Source of the DNA: Nesterenkonia sp. E16_10
GTDB lineage: Bacteria > Actinomycetota > Actinomycetes > Actinomycetales > Micrococcaceae
DNA: 59,312 nt
Reading direction: 5' to 3'
Assembly (NCBI RefSeq): GCF_017347085.1
Contig: NZ_JADPSA010000040.1
Span: 1-59,312 of the forward strand
Positions 1 to 9,194 of this stretch are shown one piece after another; the stretch's first letter is position 1; each line of letters starts with the position of its first letter. The position numbers and the translations under genes are program-made. The notes below the pieces were generated by a model, which ran no database searches, was not told where the DNA came from, and saw only the letters and a program-made list of their open reading frames with translations.

Positions 1-1128
1 CCGCAGCGCGTGCGCGTCCACCGTGGCGGCGAAGCCAGCGGCGAAGCGTTGGAACGCCGCCGGGACATGGACGTAGCGCGGGTCCACCGCCGGCAGCACC
101 GCGAGGTGTCCCAGGAAGCAGGCGAGGTCATCCACCCGGTACCCCGGGCCCAGGGAATCCACATCCAGCAGCGCCGAGACCTCCCCGCCGCGCATCAGCA
201 GATTGGCCTCGTAGAAGTCCCCATGGGTGGGCACCACCGGACCACGGTCGGTCAGCGGAAGCACCGCGCTGATATGGTCCACCAGCGCCGTGATGCGTTC
301 GGCGGCCCCGGGCAGCGCCGAGGTCGCCGCCGAGGCATAGGCCGAAAGCCGGTCGGTCCAGGCCTCCCGTGCCGGGAGCGCCATCACCTCGGCCGGGAGC
401 TTCTCCAGCAGATCGATGAACCGCTCCGGCCCAGCTGCGGCGGCGCCGTCCGCGAGGAAATACTCGGCCAGGGACTCCCCCGGACCTTCTCGCAGCGCGA
501 CCACGTCGAGCACCGGCTCCCGGATCGGCACGGCGGCCGGGACCCCGGCGTCGAGCAGCAGCTGGTGCCGGGTGTGCAGGTGCTGGGCGCGCCGAGCGCG
601 CAGCACCTTCAGGAACAGGCGGGTGCCGTCGTCGAACTCTGCGGCGATCACCGCGCGGCGCAGCGGACGGTAGCTGATGGTCTCCAGGCTGACCAGGTCG
701 CGGCCGGCCCCCCAGATATTGCGGACCGAATCTGGGTCGGTGGCGATGCGCAGACCCGGAAGCGCGGGGTCCAGCGGATGCTGCCAGATCGAGAGTCGAC
801 CGTAGGGGCTGTGGGACTGCACGACCCCGTCGGCTTCTGCGGACACCGGCTCGGTGGTCATGCCCACGTAGAGCTCGTCCACGTGGTCGGAGGTCTCGGT
901 ATAGGCCCCTGCCGGTCCGCCGCGCGGCATCACGGGACGTCCGGTCGCGACCCGGTAGACCCCGGTCACCCCGGCCCCAGGGCGGTGCTGCAGGGATTCC
1001 AGGTGCACGCTGGTCGCGTAGACCCCGGTGTGCTGGATGGCCTCGGCGATCGGCGGGTGCGCGTCGAAGGACTCCATGAACGCCAGCTGCCTGGCTTCCA
1101 GCTCTGCCGGGGTCATGCCGCGAGACAT
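1..1128 (-). CDS. Aminoglycoside-phosphotransferase-fold kinase (3' end outside window)
   Basis: The visible 376 codons read from an ATG at 1128 to the window edge, so the C-terminus is missing. The C-terminal half has the APH/choline-kinase catalytic loop THGDFYEANLL, followed by LLDVDSLGPGYRVDDLA, which corresponds to the metal-binding aspartate segment. An N-lobe strand with a candidate ATP-contacting lysine (TRLFLKVLR) lies upstream. The first ~140 residues before the kinase fold match nothing I recognise. The start codon shares one base with the stop of the upstream gene (TGATG), so the two are probably co-translated. The family phosphorylates small molecules such as sugars, choline or aminoglycosides; the substrate here cannot be inferred, and nothing specifically indicates antibiotic resistance. 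Confidence 0.8.
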   Translation of the reverse strand, partial: MSRGMTPAELEARQLAFMESFDAHPPIAEAIQHTGVYATSVHLESLQHRPGAGVTGVYRVATGRPVMPRGGPAGAYTETSDHVDELYVGMTTEPVSAEADGVVQSHSPYGRLSIWQHPLDPALPGLRIATDPDSVRNIWGAGRDLVSLETISYRPLRRAVIAAEFDDGTRLFLKVLRARRAQHLHTRHQLLLDAGVPAAVPIREPVLDVVALREGPGESLAEYFLADGAAAAGPERFIDLLEKLPAEVMALPAREAWTDRLSAYASAATSALPGAAERITALVDHISAVLPLTDRGPVVPTHGDFYEANLLMRGGEVSALLDVDSLGPGYRVDDLACFLGHLAVLPAVDPRYVHVPAAFQRFAAGFAATVDAHALR

Positions 1129-2276
1129 CAGGCGCGCCGGCGCTTCAGCACTTCATCGAGGTTCATCGAGTCCTGTTTCGGCGCCTCGACCTGGGACCGC
1201 ACAGCGGCGGGGTGCTGCGCGGGGGCCTCTTCGGCTGCCGGGGTCTGCTCCTCAGGGGTCTGCTCCTCGGCGGGTGTGGTGTCCAGGAACCTACGCTGGG
1301 TGAGCTTGACGTCGCTGCGCGGGGCCGGGGTCTGCACCGCGAGCGCCTCCGGTTCGATCCGCTGCGCCTTGTCCAGGTCAAGGTACTTCGGGCGCGGCAC
1401 GGCGCGCGGCTGCCAGGGCCCGACCGGTTCAGCGGCCTCGCCGAGGACCGGGCCCGAGGCCTGCACCTCGGCGTCGAAGGTGCGTTCTAAACCCACGGGC
1501 AGTCCGTCCTCGTCGGTCGGCTGTAGCGAGTCCGGGCCTCCGGCGCCGCGGCCGTCTGCGCTCAGCGCGTCGAAGAGCCCCGCCTCGGTCGGGTTCACCC
1601 AGTCGGTGCCCTGCAGCGGGTTCATCGCCTCTTCGATGGCGGACTGCACCCGGGCCCGGCGGAGGCCGCGTCGGCGCAGCACCGCCATGGTCCGCAGGGC
1701 CACCAGTGCGAGCAGGAAGACGCCGGCGGCACCCAGCGGCACCGCGGCCGGGACTGCGGTCAGCGGAGCCAGGATCCCGGTGACGACGGCGCTCAGCGCG
1801 GCGATCACGCCCAGGAGTGCGACCAGGGTGCGTCCCCAGTGCATGTGAAACCCGGAGCCGGGCCGGGCAGAAGACCCCTCACGTGGGGAAGCGGCACGCG
1901 CCGAATCCGAACGTGTGAAAGCGGCACGCGCCGAATCCGAACGTGTGGAATCGGTGCGCTGGGATGAGCTCGCGCTGCTGGGCAGGTCGGTGCTGGAGGA
2001 CATGGTCGCCCCTCGGTGGGTGTCGGGGTGGGCGGTGGGGCCGATCGTCGGCTCCGTGGAGGCCGGCGTCGCCGTCAGAAAGGACGCTGCGGCGCTGCTC
2101 GGCGCCGGAAGCGCGACGGGCGCGGCGTCCGCGAGGCTGGTCGCCTGGCGTCGTCCGCGCAGGACCAGGGTGCCCAGAAAGAGCACGGCGATCAGTGTCA
2201 TGAGCGCGGAGGAGGGGATAGACAGGCCCTGCACCGTGGAGAGGAACGCGCTCTCGGTGTGTTCCATGCCCAGCAT
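1128..2276 (-). CDS. Hypothetical membrane protein with internal 10-residue repeat
   Basis: A 382-residue protein that I do not recognise. It has an N-terminal hydrophobic segment at about residues 24-40, then a long Ser/Ala/Arg-rich linker. A second hydrophobic region at about 150-200 is long enough for two membrane passes, and a charged, Pro/Glu-rich cytoplasmic tail follows. The linker contains the decapeptide TRSDSARAA-x twice in tandem, encoded by the DNA repeat at 1891-1950. An alternative start is the ATG at 2267. The stop overlaps the start of the phosphotransferase gene by one base, so a shared function or at least a shared transcript is likely. It may anchor or assist the kinase-fold partner; that is inference only. 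Confidence 0.65.
   Translation of the reverse strand: MLGMEHTESAFLSTVQGLSIPSSALMTLIAVLFLGTLVLRGRRQATSLADAAPVALPAPSSAAASFLTATPASTEPTIGPTAHPDTHRGATMSSSTDLPSSASSSQRTDSTRSDSARAAFTRSDSARAASPREGSSARPGSGFHMHWGRTLVALLGVIAALSAVVTGILAPLTAVPAAVPLGAAGVFLLALVALRTMAVLRRRGLRRARVQSAIEEAMNPLQGTDWVNPTEAGLFDALSADGRGAGGPDSLQPTDEDGLPVGLERTFDAEVQASGPVLGEAAEPVGPWQPRAVPRPKYLDLDKAQRIEPEALAVQTPAPRSDVKLTQRRFLDTTPAEEQTPEEQTPAAEEAPAQHPAAVRSQVEAPKQDSMNLDEVLKRRRA
1891..1950. repeat. 30-bp tandem repeat, two copies, inside a membrane-protein gene
   Basis: Two adjacent 30-bp units (1891-1920 and 1921-1950) differ at one base near the end of the unit. They are in frame and encode the duplicated TRSDSARAA decapeptide. The length is a multiple of three, so unit gain or loss would keep the frame. 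Confidence 0.85.
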
Positions 2277-2314
2277 CCCTGACCCCCTCGCCCTTCATGA
2301 AGTACAGGCTGAGC

Positions 2315-2971
2315 CTATCCGATACCGGATTGTGATCCGCGGCAACGCGCCACAAGACCCTCACCGATCTCTTCGCGGGTCAGCGCGAAGCATCGGTGGT
2401 CCCGCCAGGCACCATGGATGTGCAGGAACCGCAGACGGACTCCTTCCTCGCGGAAGCCCAGCTTCTCCACCACGCGCAGGCTTGCCGCGTTCTCCGGACG
2501 AACGGCGACCTCGACCCGATGCAGTCCGCGTTCGAAGAACAGGTGATCCACGGCCAGTGCGACCGCGAAGGGGGTGATCCCGCGCCCGGCGTGGCCCTCG
2601 TCGAGCCAGTAGCCCAGGGAGGTGCTCCGGGCGGAGCCGCCGATGATCGGTCCCACGGTCAGCTGCCCCACCATCCGGGGCTCACCGCCCTGGGCGGTGA
2701 ACCAGATCAGCCAGGGCAGGTGGGTGCCGGACCGGGCGCTGCGGCCCAGGCCGCGGGCCATCTGCCGGAAGCTGGCCGAGGAGTCCCGGGGATCCGGATT
2801 CTCGGGAGTGGTGGCATCCCAGGGCTGGAGCCAGGCGCTGTTGAGCACGCGCAGCGCCATATAGCGATGCTCATCCTCGGCTCCAAGCGGGCGCAGCTCG
2901 ACCCGTCCGGCGGGGATCTGCCCGGCGGGACTCACCGGCCAGTCTCGGCTCCGACCGGGGAGCAGCCTCAT
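2315..2971 (-). CDS. GNAT N-acetyltransferase, RimJ/RimL type
   Basis: A 218-residue GNAT protein. The acetyl-CoA-binding region is visible as GYWLDEGHAGRGITPFAVALAVDHLFFE, followed by the typical HRVEVAVRPENAASLRVVEKLGFREEG stretch of the RimJ/RimL group, which acetylates N-termini of ribosomal proteins or other amines. Substrate is unknown. The start was taken as ATG 2971 because it overlaps the stop of the upstream DUF885 gene in an ATGA arrangement; the reading frame stays open further upstream but that extension is antisense-like and Arg-rich. Probably co-transcribed with the two upstream genes. Confidence 0.85.
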   Translation of the reverse strand: MRLLPGRSRDWPVSPAGQIPAGRVELRPLGAEDEHRYMALRVLNSAWLQPWDATTPENPDPRDSSASFRQMARGLGRSARSGTHLPWLIWFTAQGGEPRMVGQLTVGPIIGGSARSTSLGYWLDEGHAGRGITPFAVALAVDHLFFERGLHRVEVAVRPENAASLRVVEKLGFREEGVRLRFLHIHGAWRDHRCFALTREEIGEGLVARCRGSQSGIG

Positions 2972-4731
2972 GGGCGCATCGCGAAGCGCAGTGTGTCCAG
3001 CCCGATCATGCCGAGTCCGAGCAGCTCGGTATGGAAGGCCCGCAGATCGAAGGGCTCCCCGGCTTCGCGAGCGGACGCCTCGCATTCGGCCCGGAGCTCC
3101 TCGAAGACGCGCTGCCCGACCTTGTAGGACGGCGCCTGCCCGGGCCAGCCCAGATACCTGGTGAACTCGAAGTCCAGCTGTGCTGAGGAGATCGGAAGGT
3201 GAGCGCGCAGGAACTCCTTGCCCTGCTCGGGGGTCCAGGTCTGTCCGCCCCACTCCGGCGGGGCCTCGAAGCCGCAATGGACCCCGATGTCGAAGACCAC
3301 CCGGGCCGCGCGCATCCGCTGCATGTCATACATCCCCATCAGATCTCCGGGGTCCGCGAGGAAGCCCAGCTCCGCCATGAGCTGCTCGGCGTAGAGCGCC
3401 CACCCCTCGGCGAAGCCGGAGACGAAGCTGCCGTGACGGCGCCAGGAGTTCAACCGGTCCTTGACCAGGGTCGCGGTGGCGATCTGCAGGTGATGCCCCG
3501 GGACCCCCTCGTGGTACACGGTGGTGGTCTCGGTCCAGGTGGTGAAGTGTTCATCGTCTTCAGGAACCGACCACCACATCCGACCCGGCCGGGAGAAGTC
3601 ATCGCTGGGTCCGGTGTAGTAGACCCCGCCGTCCTGGGTGGGCGCAATCATGCATTCCAGGACGTCCATCGGGGCCGGGATGTCGAAGTGCACGTCTTTG
3701 AGCGCCGCGAGCGCGTCGTCGGAGAGTCGCTGCATCCATTCCTGCAGCGCAGCGGTCCCGGAGAGCTGCCGTGCGGGATCCGCGTCCAGGATCGCCTTGG
3801 CCTCCTCCACGGAGGCGCCCGGGCTGATCTGCTCGGCGACCACTTCCTGCGCCGCGACCAGTCGGGCCAGCTCTTCGATCCCCCACCGGTAGGTCTCCTC
3901 GAGGTCCAGCACGGTGCCGGTGAAGAACTGGCTGTGCAGCCGGTACGCCTCGGTGCCCACCGCGTCGGTGGCCGGCGCCTGCGGCAGCAGCTCTGTTTCC
4001 AAGCGCTGCGCCAGGCGCTGGTAGGCCTGCTGCGCGGCGTGGGTCCCGGCGGCGAGCGCCTCCTGTGTGGCGGAGCTGACCTGCGCCTGCCTCCCGCTGC
4101 GCGTGTACCCGGCGAGCGCGCCCGCGGGCAGGGCGTAGCTGCGGCATTGCTCCGCCACCGCCTGAACCTGTCGCTGGGCCGGCACCTGGCCGGCCTGGGC
4201 GGAGTTCACCAGCGAGGCCCAGTAGCCGTCCAGCGCGGCCGGGAGATTATGCAGCCGCCCGGCGATGTGCACGAAGTCCTGTTCACTCTGCGCGGGCATC
4301 AGCTCCAGCACCATCCGCACCGTCTGGGGCGCCGAGGCCAGGTTGTTCAGCTCGGTCCGCCCGGACTCGTGCAGCGCCACGTCGAGTCCGATCCGCTCGG
4401 CCATCGCGTGCAGGGTCACCGCGTCGATGCGGTCTTCCGGTGTCATCCCAGCCAGCTGGGCGAGGGTCTCTCGCTGCAGCGCGGCGATCTCTTCACGTCC
4501 GGCCGGAGAGTAGTCCGCGTACTCGGTCTCGACTCCGGGGCGGCCCAGCACCGTGGCCTCCTCCGGGGCCAGGGCGAGCAGCCGCTCGAAGTAGTCCTCG
4601 GCAAAGGCATCCACAGCCGTCGGGGTGCGGGGCGCGGGGTCGGACGGCGTGGGTTCGAGCCCAGCGGAGGCGGGCGCCACAGGTTCGCTCCCGGCGGGGT
4701 CGGACGGTGTGGCCGGCGTCGAGCTGCTCAT
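2968..4731 (-). CDS. DUF885-family (putative metallopeptidase-like) protein
   Basis: A 587-residue protein of the DUF885 family. The diagnostic motif VYHEGVPGHHLQIA (around residue 405) contains the HExxxGHH-type signature expected of a zinc-binding helix. The first ~40 residues are Ser/Pro/Ala-rich and probably disordered; no signal peptide is visible, so a cytoplasmic location is expected. Only 5 bp separate it from the upstream quinone reductase gene, and it overlaps the downstream acetyltransferase gene by 4 bp, so the three form an operon. Family members are annotated as peptidases but the substrate is generally unknown. Confidence 0.85.
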   Translation of the reverse strand: MSSSTPATPSDPAGSEPVAPASAGLEPTPSDPAPRTPTAVDAFAEDYFERLLALAPEEATVLGRPGVETEYADYSPAGREEIAALQRETLAQLAGMTPEDRIDAVTLHAMAERIGLDVALHESGRTELNNLASAPQTVRMVLELMPAQSEQDFVHIAGRLHNLPAALDGYWASLVNSAQAGQVPAQRQVQAVAEQCRSYALPAGALAGYTRSGRQAQVSSATQEALAAGTHAAQQAYQRLAQRLETELLPQAPATDAVGTEAYRLHSQFFTGTVLDLEETYRWGIEELARLVAAQEVVAEQISPGASVEEAKAILDADPARQLSGTAALQEWMQRLSDDALAALKDVHFDIPAPMDVLECMIAPTQDGGVYYTGPSDDFSRPGRMWWSVPEDDEHFTTWTETTTVYHEGVPGHHLQIATATLVKDRLNSWRRHGSFVSGFAEGWALYAEQLMAELGFLADPGDLMGMYDMQRMRAARVVFDIGVHCGFEAPPEWGGQTWTPEQGKEFLRAHLPISSAQLDFEFTRYLGWPGQAPSYKVGQRVFEELRAECEASAREAGEPFDLRAFHTELLGLGMIGLDTLRFAMRP

Positions 4732-4736
4732 GCGGA

Positions 4737-6206
4737 TCAGTCCTCCGGATCGGTGACGTGAAGGTGGAGTCGGCGGGCGGCCTCGGAGATCGAACCGGTC
4801 AGCGAGGGGTAGACGGTGAAGGTGGTGGCCACGTCGTCGACGTGCAGCTTGTGCGTGACCGCCAGCGCGAGCGGGAAGATCAGCTCGGAGGCGCGCGGGG
4901 CGACGACGACGGCACCGATCACCGTGCCGGATCCCTTGCGCGAGAAGATCTTCACGAAGCCCTCACGGATGTTCATCATCTTGGCCCGGGCGTTGGTGGC
5001 GAGGTCAAGCTTGACCACGTCGGCCTGGTACTTTCCGGAGTCGACCTGCTCCTGGGTGACCCCGACCGTGGCGATCTCCGGAGAGGTGAACACGTTGGAG
5101 GCGACCTGGTGCAGCTTCAGCGGCTTCACGCTCTCGCCCTGCATATGGGCCACGGCCACGCGGCCCTGCATCGCGGCGACGGAGGCCAGCGGCATCACCC
5201 CGGTGCAGTCCCCGGCGGCGTAGATGTTGTTGGCCGTGGTGCGCGAGACGGTGTCCACCTGGATGTGGCCGGATTCGGAGATCTCCACCCCGGCCTCCTC
5301 GAGCCCCAGGCCGGCGGTGTTCGGGATCCCGCCCACCGCCATCAGGCAGTGCGAGCCGTGCAGCACCTCCCCGTTGCTGAGCCGGACCTCGACGCCGTGT
5401 TCCGTGCGCTCCACGGACTGGGCGCGCGTCCGCGAGGCCACGTGGACTCCGACACGTGCAAAGGAGTTCTCCAGCACCGTGGCCGCATCGGCGTCCTCCC
5501 CGGGCAGCACCTGGTCGCGGGAGGAGACCAGCGTGACCTGGGCGCCGAGCCGACGGTACGCCGAGGCGAACTCGGCTCCGGTGACCCCGGAACCGACGAC
5601 GATCATGTGCTCCGGCGCCTCGGTGAGGTTATAGGCCTGGGTCCAGTTGAAGATCCGCTCCCCGTCGGGCTTGGCGGAGCCCAGCTCGCGCGGGTGGGCA
5701 CCGGTGGCCACGATGATCGCGTCGGCGACGACCACCTCGCCGGCCTCTTCGCCGGAGGTGACCTCGATGCTGTGCGGCGGCACCAGCTTGCCGCGCCCGA
5801 TAATCACGCGCACTCCGTAGGACTCCAGGGTGGCGCGGATGTCCCGGGACTGGCTGTGCGCCAGCTTGAGCAGACGCTCGTTGACCTTGGAGAAGTCGGC
5901 CCAGGCCTCCGCCTCCTGGGGGTCCTCGCCCTGCCCGGCTCGCAGGCCCTCGGCGTGCTCCCCGAAGCGCACGCCGAAGGCGGTGGAGATGTTGACCCGG
6001 CGCATCGCGTCCGCGGTGGCGATCAGCGTCTTGGAGGGGACCACGTCGGTGAGCACCGCTGAGCCGCCGAGGCCCTTCTCCTCGATGATGGTGACCTCCG
6101 CGCCGGCATCGGCGGCGACCATAGCGGCTTCGTAGCCTCCGGGGCCTCCGCCGAGGATGGCGATGCGGTCAGGGGCGAAGCGTCGTTGCAGATTAGTTGG
6201 AGTCAC
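4737..6206 (-). CDS. lpdA: NAD(P)H-quinone dehydrogenase, LpdA-type flavoprotein
   Basis: About 489 residues with the two-dinucleotide-fold layout of pyridine nucleotide-disulfide reductases: FAD-binding GGGPGGYEAAMVAADAG near the N-terminus, a central NAD(P) site (VVGSGVTGAEFASAY), the second FAD contact (NIYAAGDCTG) and a C-terminal dimerisation domain. Where true lipoamide dehydrogenases carry the redox CxxxxC, this protein reads GGSAVLTDVVPSK, so it lacks the redox disulfide. That is the signature of mycobacterial LpdA (Rv3303c-like) quinone reductases, which pass electrons from NAD(P)H to quinones. GTG 6206 was chosen because homology starts just after it; ATG 6248 in frame is possible. 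It is divergent from the purine nucleoside phosphorylase gene. Confidence 0.85.
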   Translation of the reverse strand: MTPTNLQRRFAPDRIAILGGGPGGYEAAMVAADAGAEVTIIEEKGLGGSAVLTDVVPSKTLIATADAMRRVNISTAFGVRFGEHAEGLRAGQGEDPQEAEAWADFSKVNERLLKLAHSQSRDIRATLESYGVRVIIGRGKLVPPHSIEVTSGEEAGEVVVADAIIVATGAHPRELGSAKPDGERIFNWTQAYNLTEAPEHMIVVGSGVTGAEFASAYRRLGAQVTLVSSRDQVLPGEDADAATVLENSFARVGVHVASRTRAQSVERTEHGVEVRLSNGEVLHGSHCLMAVGGIPNTAGLGLEEAGVEISESGHIQVDTVSRTTANNIYAAGDCTGVMPLASVAAMQGRVAVAHMQGESVKPLKLHQVASNVFTSPEIATVGVTQEQVDSGKYQADVVKLDLATNARAKMMNIREGFVKIFSRKGSGTVIGAVVVAPRASELIFPLALAVTHKLHVDDVATTFTVYPSLTGSISEAARRLHLHVTDPED

Positions 6207-6330
6207 GGGCCCATTCTGCCGAGTCGACGCGGCAATGTCATACGCCACACGGGGATGTGACCGCTCCCGAGGACCTCATCGGCCGCGTCAGCCTGCCGCG
6301 GTGTCCCACCCAGACGGTAGATTGATCCCT

Positions 6331-7239
6331 GTGAGCCATGACAAAGTCCAGACCCAGCACAGCGCCCCGACCGACGACGGAATCGGAGACCGCCTGGTCC
6401 CGCATCCGGAGCTGACCCCCACCAATGACCCGACCGCCCCGGCGAATCTGCGGGCCGAAGCGGCAGCCCGCGCGCTGCTTGACCAGGCGGGGGTGGATTC
6501 CATCGACCTGGCCTGCACGCTGGGCTCGGGATGGGGCGAGGCCGCCGCTCAGCTCGGCGAGCTCGTCGCGGAGATCGACGCCGAGCAGGTGCCGGGCTTC
6601 CATTCCTCCGGCGTCTCGGGCCACAGCGGGACGCTGAAGGTCATCCGCTCCGACTCCGGAGCCCATGTCCTCGTCATCGGGGCGCGCACCCACTACTACG
6701 AAGGCCGCGGCGTGGACGCCGTCGCCCACGGGGTGCGCACCGCTGCCGCCGCGGGCGCCACCACCATGGTCCTCACCAATGGCTGCGGCGGACTGAACCC
6801 GCAGTGGAGGCCCGGCACCCCGGTGCTCATCTCCGACCACCTGAATCTCACCGGCACCTCCTCGCTGCGCGGCGCGCACTTCGTGGACATGACCGACCTC
6901 TACTCCCCCCGGCTGCGCGCCGTGGCCCGCGAGATCGATCCGGACCTGCCCGAGGGCGTCTACGCCCAGTTCCCCGGCCCGCACTATGAGACTCCCGCCG
7001 AGGTTCGGATGGCCGGAGTGCTGGGCGCGGATCTCGTCGGCATGTCCACCGCACTGGAGGCCATCGCCGCTCGCGCGGCCGGCATGGAGGTCTTCGGCAT
7101 CTCTCTGGTCACCAACCAGGCCGCCGGGATCTCCCCGGAGCCGCTGAGCCACACCGAGGTGCTTGAGGCCGGACGCGAAGCGGCCCCACGGATCTCTGCC
7201 CTGCTGGCCAAGGTGATCGGGCGCCTCTTGGCCGGGTGA
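6331..7239 (+). CDS. punA: Purine-nucleoside phosphorylase
   Basis: About 302 residues from GTG 6331. It is a trimeric-type PNP: it carries the phosphate- and base-binding segments ARTHYYEGRG, NGCGGLNP, GPHYETPAE and GMSTALEAIAARAAG, and SLVTNQAAGIS near the C-terminus. The enzyme cleaves (deoxy)inosine and (deoxy)guanosine with phosphate to free base plus (deoxy)ribose 1-phosphate in the cytoplasm. The first ~30 residues are a poorly conserved extension; upstream in-frame codons to 6157 lack homology and overlap the divergent quinone reductase start. It leads a run with a phosphohexomutase-family gene and deoC, which together could carry deoxyribose from nucleosides into glycolysis. Confidence 0.9.
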   Translation: MSHDKVQTQHSAPTDDGIGDRLVPHPELTPTNDPTAPANLRAEAAARALLDQAGVDSIDLACTLGSGWGEAAAQLGELVAEIDAEQVPGFHSSGVSGHSGTLKVIRSDSGAHVLVIGARTHYYEGRGVDAVAHGVRTAAAAGATTMVLTNGCGGLNPQWRPGTPVLISDHLNLTGTSSLRGAHFVDMTDLYSPRLRAVAREIDPDLPEGVYAQFPGPHYETPAEVRMAGVLGADLVGMSTALEAIAARAAGMEVFGISLVTNQAAGISPEPLSHTEVLEAGREAAPRISALLAKVIGRLLAG

Positions 7240-7315
7240 GCCTGGACTCCGACCGGCAGCCACCGATGACCAACCCCGACCCGTTACCCCGACCGAGATG
7301 AGGGAGCAGACCGCC

Positions 7316-9145
7316 ATGACCGAGAAGCTGTTCGGCGCCGTGCGCCGCTGGATCGAGAATGACCCCGACGCCAAGACCCGGTCCGGGCTGGAGCGGCTGC
7401 TGCAGCGCGCCGAGGCCTCCGACGCCTCAGCCACCGAGGAGCTCCAGCGGCTCTTCGCCGGTCGGCTCGCCTTCGGCACCGCCGGGCTGCGCGCGGAACT
7501 GGGTCCAGGGCCGCTGCGGATGAACCGCCTGGTGGTGCGCCAGACCGCCGCCGGGATGCTCAGCTACGCCCAGGAGCAGCTCGCAAGTGCCCAGCAGAAG
7601 CCGGACAGCTCCCAGGAGTCGATGCGCAGCGCGACGCCGAAGATCGTGATCGGCTTCGATGCCCGCCACCAGTCCGACGAGTTCGCCGCCGATACCGCGG
7701 AGATCTTCTCCGCCGCCGGCTGGGAGGTGCACCTGTTCACCCGCCCCGGGCCCACCCCGCTGCTGGCCCGCCAGGTGCTGGTGCTCGACGCCGAGATCGG
7801 CGTGATGGTCACGGCAAGCCACAACCCGCCCCAGGACAACGGGTACAAGGTCTACCTCGGCGGGGAGCTCTCCCGCTTCCTGGAGCCCGATGGTCATGGG
7901 GTCGGCGCTCAGATCGTGCCGCCGGTGGATCAGGACATCGCCGCCCGGATCGCAGAACTCGTCGACGCCGACACACCATCCCGCGCCGACGGCGGCAGCG
8001 ATGGCAGCACGCATGGCGGCGCCCCAGAGACCCGCCCGATCACCGATGAGGCCCGCGACAGCTATGAGCGCGAGGCTCTGGAGCTTCTGGACCCGGAGAC
8101 CTACCCGCACCGGGACCTGCACGTGGTCTACAGCGCGATGCACGGCGTGGGCGGGGAGATGGTCACCTCGTTGCTGCGCGCCGGCGGATTCACCGTGACC
8201 CCGGTGGCGGAGCAGCACGAACCCGACCCCGACTTCCCCACCGCTGACTTCCCGAATCCCGAGGAGCCCGGCGCCCTGGACCTCGCGCTGAAGGCCGCCG
8301 AGGCGAACCACGCGGACCTGGTGCTCGCCAATGATCCCGACGCCGATCGGCTCTCCGCGGCGGTCTATGACGAATCCGCCAGCGCCTGGCGCCAGCTCTC
8401 CGGGGATGAGATCGGCGCACTGCTGGGCCGGCACCTGCTCGAGCGCGGTCCGCTGCGCCCCCAGGCCGGGGCCGGCGCACCGGTGCTGGCCAACTCGATC
8501 GTCTCCTCCCGGCTGCTGGAACGGCTCTGCCAGGTCCGCGGCGTCGGCCACGCCGCGACGCTCACCGGGTTCAAATGGCTCGCCCGCGTCCAGAACATGA
8601 GCTTCGGCTACGAGGAGGCCATCGGTTTCAACGTGGATCCCGAGCACGTCAAGGACAAGGACGGCGTCTCGGCCGCGCTGATCTTCGCGGAAATGACTGC
8701 CTCGCTGAAGGCTCGCGGGATCAGCCTGATCGCCGCGCTGGATGAGATCGCCGCCGAGGCCGGGGTCTTCGTCACCGGCCAGGTCACCATCCGGGTCAGC
8801 GACCTCTCCGAGCTGGGCAAGGTCACTGCCGCGCTGCGCGCGCAGCCTCCTGAGGAGATCGCCGGCTCCGCCGTGGTCGAATCCCTGGACCTGACCCAGG
8901 ACCCGCTGCCCGGCACGCAGCTGAGCGGGGCTACCAAGACCGACGCGCTGATCTACCTCACCGCCGACGGCGACCGGGTGATCGTCCGGCCCTCCGGCAC
9001 CGAGCCGAAGGTCAAGTGCTACCTCGAGGCTGTGGCGGAGACTCCCGGCGTCAATGCCGACCCCGAGGCCATCGGGGCCGCCCGCGCCCAGGCGACCGCG
9101 CGTCTCGAGCAGCTGCGCAGCTCGATGGAGTCCATGCTGGGCTGA
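7316..9145 (+). CDS. Phospho-sugar mutase (phosphomannomutase/phosphoglucomutase family)
   Basis: A 609-residue alpha-D-phosphohexomutase with all four signature elements. These are the phosphoserine loop TASHNPPQDNGYK, the Mg-binding loop NDPDADRL, the sugar-binding loop EEAIGF and the phosphate-binding RPSGTEPKVKCYLE near the C-terminus. Length fits the PgcA-like group. ATG 7316 was chosen because a GGGAG ribosome-binding site precedes it and homology begins there. It lies 76 bp after punA and 49 bp before deoC. Position between a nucleoside phosphorylase and deoxyribose-phosphate aldolase suggests it may convert (deoxy)ribose 1-phosphate to the 5-phosphate, the phosphopentomutase step, as well as or instead of acting on hexoses; this is inference from context. 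Confidence 0.9.
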   Translation: MTEKLFGAVRRWIENDPDAKTRSGLERLLQRAEASDASATEELQRLFAGRLAFGTAGLRAELGPGPLRMNRLVVRQTAAGMLSYAQEQLASAQQKPDSSQESMRSATPKIVIGFDARHQSDEFAADTAEIFSAAGWEVHLFTRPGPTPLLARQVLVLDAEIGVMVTASHNPPQDNGYKVYLGGELSRFLEPDGHGVGAQIVPPVDQDIAARIAELVDADTPSRADGGSDGSTHGGAPETRPITDEARDSYEREALELLDPETYPHRDLHVVYSAMHGVGGEMVTSLLRAGGFTVTPVAEQHEPDPDFPTADFPNPEEPGALDLALKAAEANHADLVLANDPDADRLSAAVYDESASAWRQLSGDEIGALLGRHLLERGPLRPQAGAGAPVLANSIVSSRLLERLCQVRGVGHAATLTGFKWLARVQNMSFGYEEAIGFNVDPEHVKDKDGVSAALIFAEMTASLKARGISLIAALDEIAAEAGVFVTGQVTIRVSDLSELGKVTAALRAQPPEEIAGSAVVESLDLTQDPLPGTQLSGATKTDALIYLTADGDRVIVRPSGTEPKVKCYLEAVAETPGVNADPEAIGAARAQATARLEQLRSSMESMLG

Positions 9146-9194
9146 CCCCGCCGCTTCCCCCACTTGTTGTTCCGCAGATGCACGAGGAGACCCG

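Noticed and set aside
1-1128. Antibiotic-resistance aminoglycoside kinase
   Set aside because: Only the general APH fold is visible; no features specific to a resistance enzyme, and the context is housekeeping.
10-1848. 612-codon plus-strand open frame across the first two genes
   Set aside because: It is antisense to two genes with real motifs, is Arg/Gly/His-rich and shows no family features; long antisense frames are expected at this GC content.
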